DNA of 64,000 nt, taken from NCBI RefSeq assembly GCF_938028735.1, contig NZ_CALIMF010000007.1:1-64000 (forward strand), read 5' to 3'. Position 1 is the stretch's first letter; every line of letters starts with the position of its first letter. The position numbers and the translations under genes were made by a program. The stretch comes from an uncultured Thermanaerothrix sp. (GTDB lineage: Bacteria > Chloroflexota > Anaerolineae > Anaerolineales > Anaerolineaceae). This document shows, in pieces, positions 34,651 through 42,440 of the stretch. The notes beneath the pieces are model-generated. The model saw nothing but the letters and a program-made list of their open reading frames with translations. It did not search any database and was not told the origin of the DNA.

Positions 34651-35763
34651 ATGAAAACCGCATATCCCCAAATTCTGGCTCTTTCTCATGGGCGTTTGAC
34701 CTTCCCCGCCTTTCTTCCTGATGCCACCTGGGGTGTGGTGCGTGGCGTAGACGCTACAGACCTGCTATCCATTGAAACCCCAGCGCTGATGATGAATACC
34801 TTCCATCTTGTACAAAAGCCTGGGGCGATGGTGGTGGAGGCCCTAGGCGGATTGCATCGAATGAGTGGGTGGCAGCGCCCGATTTTTACCGACTCAGGAG
34901 GGTTTCAGGCCTATTCTCTGATCCAGCAACAACCCCAGCGGGGGAAAATCAGCTCACAAGGCATCCACTATCAGCCCGAGGGGCGGCGGCGCAAATTCGT
35001 TCTAACCCCCGAAAGGGTAGTGGAGTGGCAGTTGCGATTTGGTAGCGATGTGTTGTTTTGCCTGGATGTCTGTACCCATGTAGATGCGCCCATCACCGCC
35101 CAGCGCGAGGCAGTAGATTTGACGATTGCTTGGGCTCGCCGCAGCAAAGTGGCTTATCAGCAATGGCTCGACCGGCACTCGCCGGAGGGTGGCAGACGCC
35201 CGTTGATCTTTGCGGTGGTTCAAGGCGGCGGGTCTTTCGAGTTGCGTCGTCAATGCGCTGAGGCCTTGCTGGAAATTGGATTTGATGGTTTTGGTTTTGG
35301 CGGTTGGCCGTTAGATCGTCAGGGACGTTTGCTCACGGACATTTTGGCGTGGGTGCGTGAGTGTATTCCACCGGAGTATCCACTCCACGCCTTGGGGATC
35401 GGCCATCCGCAAAACCTGGTCAGCGGTTATCACCTAGGGTACGGACTTTTTGATTGTGCAATGCCGACCCGCGATGCACGTCATGGCCGCCTTTACCGCT
35501 TTACCGCCTGGCCACCGCGTCCCTCGCCAGAGGATGAATCCTGGTGGGAATTTGTGCACATGGATAGTGAGCGCTTAACCCGTCAGGAGACCCCGATTTC
35601 TCCCTTTTGTGATGCGATTTGTTGTCGCAACTACAGTGCAGGGTATCTGCGCCATCTCTATTTATTGGGAGACAGCCTCTACCAGCGCTTGGCTACCTTG
35701 CATAACCTGCGCTTTATGCAGCAATTGAGCGCGTACCTGCACCTTGAGAGAGGAATGGCGTGA
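34651..35763 (+). CDS. tRNA-guanine transglycosylase-like protein (divergent Tgt)
   Basis: 370 residues. FTDSGGFQAYSL holds the general acid-base Asp (about residue 81) and LFDCAMPTRDARHG the nucleophile Asp (about 268). FCLDVCTHVD, AVVQGGG and ALGIGHPQNLVSGYHLGY align with Tgt blocks, so catalysis is likely kept. The specificity loop GFGGWPLD differs from the bacterial GLSVGE type. The zinc site CDAICCRNYSAGYLRHL has its cysteines shifted from CxCxxC. It swaps guanine for a 7-deazaguanine at tRNA position 34 in known relatives. ATG 34651 follows the promoter directly. A YhhQ transporter gene lies 4 kb downstream. Confidence 0.85.
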   Translation: MKTAYPQILALSHGRLTFPAFLPDATWGVVRGVDATDLLSIETPALMMNTFHLVQKPGAMVVEALGGLHRMSGWQRPIFTDSGGFQAYSLIQQQPQRGKISSQGIHYQPEGRRRKFVLTPERVVEWQLRFGSDVLFCLDVCTHVDAPITAQREAVDLTIAWARRSKVAYQQWLDRHSPEGGRRPLIFAVVQGGGSFELRRQCAEALLEIGFDGFGFGGWPLDRQGRLLTDILAWVRECIPPEYPLHALGIGHPQNLVSGYHLGYGLFDCAMPTRDARHGRLYRFTAWPPRPSPEDESWWEFVHMDSERLTRQETPISPFCDAICCRNYSAGYLRHLYLLGDSLYQRLATLHNLRFMQQLSAYLHLERGMA

Positions 35764-36578
35764 ACGAAGAAGGATATGTGGAAGAAGTGAGCCGTCAGGT
35801 ATTGTCACACCCGCGTTATCAACACTTAGAGCCGGGATTGGTGCGGGCGCTGGTGCGGCAGGAACTGAGAAAAGGGCGCTCCCCGCGTGAAATCGTCAAA
35901 ACCGTGCGTAGCAAGTTGCACCAAGTGGCTGCCTCTTATCTTGAGCGCCCCATTGACTACTCAGCCTGGCTGGAACGTTTGCGTACATTACCTCGAGATC
36001 GGCAGCATCCGCAGGTGAAGGCTTTTTGTCTGGAGATGATGCGCTTGCATGCTTCAACGCGTGAACGCTTGCCTTATCTGGAGCCTTTTTACCAGCAAGT
36101 TTTGGCTCCGGTGGGCCAGATTCATTCGTTGCTGGACTTGGCCAGTGGTTTGAATCCCTTGGCGACTCCCTGGCTACCTCTGGCCCCAGATGCCCAGGTG
36201 GTGGCCTGGGAAATTTTCGCTGATATGGTGGATTTTCTTAACCACTTCTTCACCCATCTAGGGATAAGGGGGCGGGCAGAACAACGAGATTTAAGCATGA
36301 CTCTGCCCGAACAACCGTTCCAAGTGGTCTTTCTTCTGAAGACTCTTCCCTGCCTGGAACAATTGGATAAAACACTCAGTCGCCGACTCCTTGAGTCAAT
36401 CCCAGCCGACTACCTTCTGGTCTCGTTTCCCACTTATAGCCTGGGTGGTCGCAGGAAGGGCATGCGGGTTAATTACGCTCAGCGCTTTGAGCAGCTGGTT
36501 GCTGATAAGCCTTGGAGCGTTTGGCGTTTCGACTTTCCGACCGAACTGGCTTTTTTGGTACGCAAAGGGGGACGCTAA
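35760..36578 (+). CDS. Arm/FmrO-type 16S rRNA methyltransferase homologue, copy 1
   Basis: 272 residues. It matches the aminoglycoside-resistance 16S rRNA (guanine-1405-N7) methyltransferases. The SAM loop is LLDLASGLNPLATPWL, followed by FQVVFLLKTLPCLEQ and VSFPTYSLGGRRKGMRVNYAQRFE, close to the SFPTKSLGGRGKGMEANY stretch of that family. N-terminal helices (SHPRYQHLEPGLVRALVRQEL; HASTRERLPYLEPFY) also fit. The SAM motif Cys is Ser here. ATGA overlap with the Tgt-like gene. Whether it methylates G1405 and gives resistance is untested; a housekeeping role is possible. Confidence 0.85.
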   Translation: MNEEGYVEEVSRQVLSHPRYQHLEPGLVRALVRQELRKGRSPREIVKTVRSKLHQVAASYLERPIDYSAWLERLRTLPRDRQHPQVKAFCLEMMRLHASTRERLPYLEPFYQQVLAPVGQIHSLLDLASGLNPLATPWLPLAPDAQVVAWEIFADMVDFLNHFFTHLGIRGRAEQRDLSMTLPEQPFQVVFLLKTLPCLEQLDKTLSRRLLESIPADYLLVSFPTYSLGGRRKGMRVNYAQRFEQLVADKPWSVWRFDFPTELAFLVRKGGR

Positions 36579-36580
36579 CG

Positions 36581-37402
36581 ATGAAGCACAAACCCGGCGA
36601 AAATCCCTGGGTGGAGCAGTTCATTCGCCAGGTGCGTCAATCTGCCAAATATCGCCACCTGGACTTGCCGGAGACTTTGTTACAAGATGTGATCACCCGT
36701 GCCTTAGCCCGTTATGAGAAACCCGCCCAGGCCATGGTAGCTGCCCGGCGAGTGTTGCATCAGGTTGTGGCGCCCTACCTGGGGGATCCAGATTACACTT
36801 GGGCACTGCAGGCACTGGAGGTTGCTGCGGATAAGGGGATGGAGGCGATACGCCAGGTGTGTCTCGAGTTACTTCGTTCTCATGCCTCCACCCGTGAGCG
36901 TTTACCCTTCCTTAAGACCTTCTACCAACGTTTATTTGAGGTGACCGGACTACCGGAGACCATTCTGGATCTGGCCTGTGGGCTTAATCCCCTGGCCTGG
37001 CCCTGGATGGGTCTACCGCCGACCACGCGTTACCTGGCTTTTGATATTCACCGCCCTCGTGTTGCCCTGATTAACGCCTTCTTTCAACGAATAGGCGTTG
37101 AGGGTGAAGCACTTCACCAAGACATCTTGGTGCAGCCTCCTAGGATCCCGGCGGAGGTGGCGTTCTTTTTCAAGGAGATTCACCGCTTCGAGGAACGGCA
37201 GCCCGGTTGTGCGCGTCCGTTCCTGGAGGCCATACCCGCGCGCTGGGTGTTAATCTCTCTGCCTTCGCGCAGCCTAAGCCGACGCCGTGATCTCTTGCCC
37301 TTTCATCAACGGCTTATGACCAGAATTCTGAATGGCCTGGACTGGGAAGTGCAAGAACTCTACTTTGAAAATGAGGTTGTCTTTTGTGTGCGTAAAGAAT
37401 GA
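36581..37402 (+). CDS. Arm/FmrO-type 16S rRNA methyltransferase homologue, copy 2
   Basis: 273 residues, paralogue of the preceding gene, beginning two bases after it. Shared blocks: SAKYRHLDLPETLLQDVITRAL, HASTRERLPFLKTFYQ, ILDLACGLNPLAWPWMGLP and AFDIHRPRVALINAFFQRIGVEGEALHQD. The later block is changed: AFFFKEIHRFEERQPG replaces LLKTLPCLEQ, and SLPSRSLSRRRDLLPFH replaces the SFPTxSLGGRxKGM stretch. The altered catalytic-side loop suggests a different target or a partner role. ATG 36581 is chosen; the track start lies in copy 1. Its stop overlaps the next start (ATGA). Confidence 0.83.
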   Translation: MKHKPGENPWVEQFIRQVRQSAKYRHLDLPETLLQDVITRALARYEKPAQAMVAARRVLHQVVAPYLGDPDYTWALQALEVAADKGMEAIRQVCLELLRSHASTRERLPFLKTFYQRLFEVTGLPETILDLACGLNPLAWPWMGLPPTTRYLAFDIHRPRVALINAFFQRIGVEGEALHQDILVQPPRIPAEVAFFFKEIHRFEERQPGCARPFLEAIPARWVLISLPSRSLSRRRDLLPFHQRLMTRILNGLDWEVQELYFENEVVFCVRKE

Positions 37403-38904
37403 AACCTGAACGGTCGTCTTCTCCCTTTTCTATGGAGCGTGCGCTGGAAGAAGCCCTAGCACGTTTTCGTCCCTTGCTTTCGGCTGAGGAATGGCAGGCC
37501 CTACTGGAAGAATTGAAGCGCCCGCTTGCGCCCGCATTGCGCCTGAATCCCCTAAAAGTCAACCCCGCCGAGGTACATATGTGGGCGGAGTGGTATGGCT
37601 GGCGCTTGCAACCAGTACCTTTCTGTCCGACCGGTTGGCAGGTTGTCGAATCAGCATACCCGGTTAGCCAGACAATTGAACACCGTTTGGGTTATTATTA
37701 TATTCAGGACGCAGCTTCTATGCTGCCAGTAGAGTTGTTTGATTTTCCCCCTGATGCGCGTCCGTTGATTCTGGATATGGCGGCTTCGCCGGGAGGAAAA
37801 ACCACACACTTAGTGGCGCGCACCAACGACCGTGGCTTGGTCATTGCTAACGATTCCTCGCATGAACGACTGACCGCTCTGCGGCTGGTCTTGCAAACCT
37901 GGGGAGGCATCAACTTGGCTATAACGGGGTTTCCGGGCGAACGATGGGGGGGATGGTACCCGGAAACGTTTGACGCCGTTTTGCTGGATGCCCCTTGTAG
38001 TATGCAATCCTTGCGACCATTGGAAAGTCATCCCATGCGCCCGATCAGCCAGGGGGAACAGCGACGGTTGGCACAGCGCCAGGTGGCACTGTTGCTCAGC
38101 GGATTGCGCGCGCTCAGAGTGGGGGGGCAAATGGTCTATGCTACTTGTACCCTGGCTCCTGAGGAAGACGAGGCTGTGCTGGAAGCGGCTCTACAGCGCC
38201 ACCCTGGAACATTTGAGATTGAATCGGTGGATGACCGATTGCCTGCGCCTGCCCCGGCTTTGGAGGCTACACCCGAGCACCGTTTTCCTCCTCAGGTGCG
38301 ACGTGCCGTGCGTCTCTGGCCTCATCGTTTCCACACTGCGGGATTTTTTGCCGCCCGCCTGCGTAAGGTGGCCCCAGTGCCTTCAGAATCAGGGATGACC
38401 TCCCCGCCGCAAACCCGAACGCGTCTGACTTGGTTGAGGCCGAGCGAAATGCGAGAGGTGTTGGAAGCGCTAAAGCGTGACTACGGGTTGGACATGCAAC
38501 CTCTGTTCGAGGTTCAAGTAGCGGGATTGGTTCGTCGAGAGGATTACCTTTATGCCGCCCCGCGCGCCTTTGAGGCTTATTTTGGCGCTTTACCCGTTGT
38601 GTCATTAGGGCTGCCTCTTCTGGAAGCCACCCCCGAGGGCTGGGTGTTGACCCATGAAGGCGTGGCGCGTTTTGGGCGTCAGTGCCAACACGGACGGGTG
38701 ATTCTGCCGGCTGAGATGGTAACCCCTTGGTTACGAGGAGAAGACGTGCCCTTGGTGATTCGTCCCCCCTGGCCAAAGACGCGGGTGGTAATTGTCACTG
38801 ATGTGCATGGGCGCGTTCTGGGGCGGGGGCGTGTGCAGCGGACTCAACTGAAAAATCTGCTCCCACGGCGGGTCGTGCTGCAGCAGCCACCTTCAGTGCC
38901 CTAG
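37399..38904 (+). CDS. rsmF: RsmF-like 16S rRNA (cytosine-C5) methyltransferase
   Basis: 501 residues of the NOL1/NOP2/Sun family. The substrate-binding N-terminus is LRLNPLKVN, SAM motif I DMAASPGGKTTHL, and the two catalytic cysteines are in LLDAPCS and YATCTLAPEEDE. The C-terminal third has a PUA-like domain (VTPWLRGEDVPL, GRVLGRGRVQRTQLKNLLPRRVVL) as in RsmF rather than RsmB. RsmF methylates C1407 in E. coli, two bases from the Arm site G1405. The gene ends in CTAG shared with the stop of rsmE on the other strand. Confidence 0.88.
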   Translation: MKPERSSSPFSMERALEEALARFRPLLSAEEWQALLEELKRPLAPALRLNPLKVNPAEVHMWAEWYGWRLQPVPFCPTGWQVVESAYPVSQTIEHRLGYYYIQDAASMLPVELFDFPPDARPLILDMAASPGGKTTHLVARTNDRGLVIANDSSHERLTALRLVLQTWGGINLAITGFPGERWGGWYPETFDAVLLDAPCSMQSLRPLESHPMRPISQGEQRRLAQRQVALLLSGLRALRVGGQMVYATCTLAPEEDEAVLEAALQRHPGTFEIESVDDRLPAPAPALEATPEHRFPPQVRRAVRLWPHRFHTAGFFAARLRKVAPVPSESGMTSPPQTRTRLTWLRPSEMREVLEALKRDYGLDMQPLFEVQVAGLVRREDYLYAAPRAFEAYFGALPVVSLGLPLLEATPEGWVLTHEGVARFGRQCQHGRVILPAEMVTPWLRGEDVPLVIRPPWPKTRVVIVTDVHGRVLGRGRVQRTQLKNLLPRRVVLQQPPSVP

Positions 38905-39641
38905 AGATCGTTGAGTTCATAGAGGGTGAGCGCGGCCCCAAGGATGGCGGCGGTTTCCATGCGTAAGATGCGTGTTCCCAGAGAACACGTCAGCCAACCA
39001 GCTTGCTGCGCTCGGAGAACTTCATTCGGGCTCAGGCCCCCTTCTGGCCCAATGATCAACGCTACTTCCTCAGGAGACATGGACAGGCTGCGAATGGCCT
39101 GCCGCAAGGAACGTTGATTTTCACCTTCCCAAGCCATGAGGCAAAGGGAGGTGGTGGTTTGGGCCTGCTTTATTGCCCGTTCCAGTTCGAGAGGAGGATG
39201 AACTTCAGGGATTCGTCCCCGCCCACATTGTTCGGCGGCCTCCTGGACAATACGCCGCCAGCGGGGAAGTTTCTCGCGAGCAACAGTAATTTCTCGCACC
39301 AAGGTGCGTTGGGTAATCAGGGGAACAAAAGCGATTATCCCGACTTCAGTGCCCTTTTGTAGCACCCATTCGAATTTCTCCCGCTGAGTCAGCCCCAAGT
39401 AAAGGGTCAGGCGGGTGCGGGGTTCGCTGGTAATCGGCAAAGTCTCTAGTATCACCCCCGTAGCCGAAGAGGGTTGGAGATTTTCCAGCCGTACGCGGAA
39501 GGCCGCTCCGTTGTTATCGAGGACCACCACCTCTTGACCGGTTTTCATCCGCAAGACGGCGTAAATTTGGTGCGCGGTTTCAGGCGGGAAGCTGACCCAC
39601 GAGGCGTGAATGCAATCGGGGGGGAGAAAAAATCGGTGCAT
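38901..39641 (-). CDS. rsmE: 16S rRNA (uracil-1498-N3) methyltransferase
   Basis: 246 residues of the SPOUT family. The N-terminal PUA-like part is MHRFFLPPDC and AHQIYAVLRMKTGQEVVVLDNNGAAF. The trefoil knot has LGLTQREKFEWVLQKGTEVGI, WRRIVQEAAEQCGRGRIPEV, LIIGPEGGLSPNEV and SLGTRILRMETAAILGAALTL. It methylates U1498 in helix 44. ATG 39641 gives the family-typical MHRFF start; the track TTG adds five residues. A TATAAT on the minus strand (39686-39691) overlaps the plus promoter of the next gene. Confidence 0.96.
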   Translation of the reverse strand: MHRFFLPPDCIHASWVSFPPETAHQIYAVLRMKTGQEVVVLDNNGAAFRVRLENLQPSSATGVILETLPITSEPRTRLTLYLGLTQREKFEWVLQKGTEVGIIAFVPLITQRTLVREITVAREKLPRWRRIVQEAAEQCGRGRIPEVHPPLELERAIKQAQTTTSLCLMAWEGENQRSLRQAIRSLSMSPEEVALIIGPEGGLSPNEVLRAQQAGWLTCSLGTRILRMETAAILGAALTLYELNDL

Positions 39642-39744
39642 GGCTAAAAAAATCAAACGAGGGCTGCGGGATTTACGCTAAATGGATTATACTTGGGGCG
39701 CGATTTTTGAGGAGCCACATCCGTGGGTGTTGCCGGGGAAAAGG

Positions 39745-40473
39745 ATGAATCAACAACTGGTTTCAGAACGTTCTTATCGTTATCTGGATCTTATCACGGC
39801 GCTTTTTGTTACCGTGCTAATTGTGAGCAACATCGCTTCCTCGGCCAAGATTGTGGATTGGGGCATTTCTGTTTTTGGGGTTCGCCTGGCATTTGATGCT
39901 GGCACCCTGCTTTTTCCAATTAGTTATATTTTTGGCGATGTGCTGACTGAGGTCTATGGGTTTCGCCGCTCGCGTCGAGTAATCTGGACCGGCTTTGCCA
40001 TGTTGGGGTTGAGCGCGCTGATTTTTGGAATGGTGCGCGGACTGCCGGGTGAGGCTACCTGGGAGCAATATGCCGGTCAGCAAGCCTATGATGCCATCCT
40101 GGGCGGCATGTTCAGCGGGGGGATCGTCATTGCTAGCCTGGTAGCCTATTTGGCAGGGGAGTTCAGTAATTCCATTGTGTTGGCGCGGATGAAGGTCTTA
40201 ACCCGAGGGCGTTGGTTGTGGATGCGAACCATCGGGAGCACCTTGGTAGGCGAGGGGGTAGATACAGCCGTGTTTATTTTAGTTGCCTCGTTGACCGGTG
40301 TCTTTCCCTGGTCGCTTTTTGGCACGCTGGTGCTGACCAATTATCTCTTCAAAGTCGGGGTGGAGGTCATCATGACCCCGTTGACCTACCAAGTGGTTAA
40401 CGCTCTCAAGCGGGCTGAGAGCGAGGATTATTATGATACTCACACGCGCTTTACCCCCTTTGCCCTGACATAA
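39745..40473 (+). CDS. yhhQ: VUT-family queuosine precursor transporter (YhhQ-like)
   Basis: 242 residues with about six membrane helices: YLDLITALFVTVLIVSNIAS, LLFPISYIFGDVLTEVYGFRRSR, GGIVIASLVAYLAGEFSNSIVLARMK, WMRTIGSTLVGEGVDTAVFILVA. The DVLTEVYG and GEFxNxxVLARMK segments are diagnostic. It imports 7-deazaguanine precursors (preQ0/preQ1 or queuine). Together with the Tgt-like gene this points to queuosine salvage. ATG 39745 follows GGGGA; the track start is 63 bases earlier, where TATACT (39688-39693) probably is the -10. Confidence 0.9.
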   Translation: MNQQLVSERSYRYLDLITALFVTVLIVSNIASSAKIVDWGISVFGVRLAFDAGTLLFPISYIFGDVLTEVYGFRRSRRVIWTGFAMLGLSALIFGMVRGLPGEATWEQYAGQQAYDAILGGMFSGGIVIASLVAYLAGEFSNSIVLARMKVLTRGRWLWMRTIGSTLVGEGVDTAVFILVASLTGVFPWSLFGTLVLTNYLFKVGVEVIMTPLTYQVVNALKRAESEDYYDTHTRFTPFALT

Positions 40474-40490
40474 AGCCAGGGAATAAGCAG

Positions 40491-41198
40491 TCAATCCGCT
40501 TCTTCGCTTAGAGTAGAGTCAGTGGTTGTGGTGTATCCCTTACCAGCAATCACAACCACGTACTCCCCTCTCAGGGGCTCGCTTTCAAAACGGGCTTTCA
40601 ATTCGGCGAGGCTACCGCGGTAAATCGTTTCGAACATCTTGGTCAGATCATTAGCGATGGCAGCTGGGCGATTGCCGTAGACTGCTAGCGCATCGGTGAG
40701 AAACTCACGCAGGCGATAGGGACTCTCGTAGAAAATCAGGGTATGGGGGCTTTCTCGATCGATCTCCAGAAAGCGGCGACGTGCACCGGGCTTACGGGGT
40801 GGGAAGCCGCGGAATGTGAAAGAATGTACGGGCAGGCCAGAGAGGATAAGAGCTGGAATGAGGGCAGTTGGGCCGGGGATGGCGGTTAATGGTATGCCGG
40901 CAGCAATAACGGCGCGCACTAGGACGTAGCCGGGGTCAGAAATGCCCGGCGTGCCCGCATCGGTGACCAGGGCCAAGGATTTACCCTCTTGGAGCAGTCG
41001 CATCAAACGCGGTAATATCTTTTTCTCGTTTTCTTCGCGGAACGAAATCTGGGGCTTGTGAATATCATAGTGCTTCAACAGAACCCCGGTACGGCGGGTG
41101 TCCTCGCTAACAACATAATCCACTAGGCGCAAAGTTTCGAGCGCACGCTGAGAAATATCTCCCAAGTTGCCGATAGGGGTGGAAACCAGATAGAGCAT
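40491..41198 (-). CDS. rsmI: 16S rRNA (cytidine-1402-2'-O) methyltransferase
   Basis: 235 residues of the tetrapyrrole-methylase fold. [84 protein letters not shown] and FYESPYRL are the standard RsmI blocks. It methylates the ribose of C1402 at the decoding site together with RsmH. A minus-strand TACAAT lies about 30 bases upstream, and GAAGGTT precedes the ATG. Confidence 0.97.
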   Translation of the reverse strand: MLYLVSTPIGNLGDISQRALETLRLVDYVVSEDTRRTGVLLKHYDIHKPQISFREENEKKILPRLMRLLQEGKSLALVTDAGTPGISDPGYVLVRAVIAAGIPLTAIPGPTALIPALILSGLPVHSFTFRGFPPRKPGARRRFLEIDRESPHTLIFYESPYRLREFLTDALAVYGNRPAAIANDLTKMFETIYRGSLAELKARFESEPLRGEYVVVIAGKGYTTTTDSTLSEEAD

Positions 41199-41263
41199 TC
41201 TGAACCTTCAGAAAAGCGTTGGTGTTCTTAATTGTATCCCAAACACCTGGTCTTGTATCGGAC

Positions 41264-41269
41264 TATAAT
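41264..41269 (+). promoter_or_regulatory. -10 element of azlCD
   Basis: A perfect TATAAT 47 bases before the azlC ATG. No convincing -35 at the expected distance. Confidence 0.4.
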
Positions 41270-41316
41270 ACACGCCAATAGGGGCTCTGTCATGAGGGGC
41301 CAAGCAGGAGAGAGCG

Positions 41317-42006
41317 ATGAGCAAAGAAAGTTCTTGGAAACGCTTTTGGGAGGGAGTACGGAACGAGGTGCCATTGCTGATAGGGGTGGCACCTTTTGGT
41401 ATGATTTATGGCGTCATCGCCTTGGAGGCCGGCTTGTCTCCCCTTCAGGCACAGGCGATGTCGGTGGTGGTGTTTGCTGGATCGGCGCAGTTTATGACCG
41501 TCCAGCTCCTGGCGGGGATGACCCCAGCTCTGGTGGTGATCTTGACAGGCTTTGTGGTCAATTTGCGGCACTTGCTTTACAGTGCCTCGGTGGCACCATG
41601 GCTACAGGGCCTCTCCAGTTTCTGGAAAGCCCTTTTGGCGTATCTACTTACCGATGAGGCTTATGCGGTGAGTATCGTCAATTATCGCCATAATGGTCAA
41701 CGTTTGGGTGAGCATTGGTTCTTCCTCGGTGCCGGACTAGCGTTGTGGGCGACCTGGCAGACCAGTACGGCAGTGGGTATTCTGTTGGGGAGATTCGTTC
41801 CTGATACATGGGGGCTGGATTTTGCCTTACCGCTCACTTTCATTGCGCTGGTGGTGCCCAGCCTGCGCCACGCAGCGGATAGATTGACGGCTGTAGTAGC
41901 GGGCGGAATGGCCGTTTTATTAGTGGGCCTGCCTTATAAACTTGGCCTGATCCTAGCCAGTCTGGTGGCGATTGGGGTCGGCTTGGTATGGGAGAGACGG
42001 CGATGA
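41317..42006 (+). CDS. azlC: AzlC family branched-chain amino acid exporter, large subunit
   Basis: 229 residues with about seven membrane helices. The N-terminal LLIGVAPFGMIYGVIALEAGLSPLQAQAMSVVVFAGSAQFMTVQLL is the AzlC signature, with VVNLRHLLYSASVAPWLQGLSSFWKALLAYLLTDEAYAV following. AzlC and AzlD together export branched-chain amino acids in B. subtilis and C. glutamicum (BrnFE). GGAGAG precedes the ATG; its stop overlaps azlD (ATGA). Confidence 0.93.
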   Translation: MSKESSWKRFWEGVRNEVPLLIGVAPFGMIYGVIALEAGLSPLQAQAMSVVVFAGSAQFMTVQLLAGMTPALVVILTGFVVNLRHLLYSASVAPWLQGLSSFWKALLAYLLTDEAYAVSIVNYRHNGQRLGEHWFFLGAGLALWATWQTSTAVGILLGRFVPDTWGLDFALPLTFIALVVPSLRHAADRLTAVVAGGMAVLLVGLPYKLGLILASLVAIGVGLVWERRR

Positions 42007-42326
42007 CAGTATGGTGGGTCATTCTGGCGCTGGGTGGGTTGACTTATCTCACCCGCTTGTCTTTCATTACGTTGTGGCGGCATCTACGTCTGCCTGACTG
42101 GACGCAGCGTGCCCTCTATTTCGTCCCAGTAGCCGTTCTTAGCGCTATTGTTGTGCCCGAGTTAGTGACCCTGGATCAGCATTTGAACCTTACCCTGGCA
42201 AACCCGCGTTTGTTGGCAGGGGTTGTGGCCATTGGGGTGGCATACCGCACGCGCAATGTTTTTCTCACCATTTTGGTGGGAATGGTAGCGTTTTGGTTGC
42301 TTCGTCTGGTGCTGATTGGGGGCTAA
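42003..42326 (+). CDS. azlD: AzlD family branched-chain amino acid exporter, small subunit
   Basis: 107 residues, three to four membrane helices: WWVILALGGLTYLTRLSFI, LYFVPVAVLSAIVVPELV, NVFLTILVGMVAFWLLRLVL. LTYLTRLSFI and the Pro-rich central helix fit AzlD. ATG 42003 overlaps the azlC stop; the track start adds five residues from within azlC. Confidence 0.9.
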   Translation: MTVWWVILALGGLTYLTRLSFITLWRHLRLPDWTQRALYFVPVAVLSAIVVPELVTLDQHLNLTLANPRLLAGVVAIGVAYRTRNVFLTILVGMVAFWLLRLVLIGG

Positions 42327-42440
42327 CGGGGGTAATCAGGACGCAAGACGGCTTAAGAGGGGTGAAGGGCGGTCTTTATCAGGAGGGCTTATACTTGATA
42401 GTGGGGTATGTGCTGAATTCTTCCTTCGTCGAGGAGGCTT

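Noticed and set aside
35760-37402. Recently acquired aminoglycoside-resistance cassette
   Set aside because: No integron, transposon end or resistance neighbour; codon use looks like the flanking genes and the genes are coupled to a housekeeping operon.
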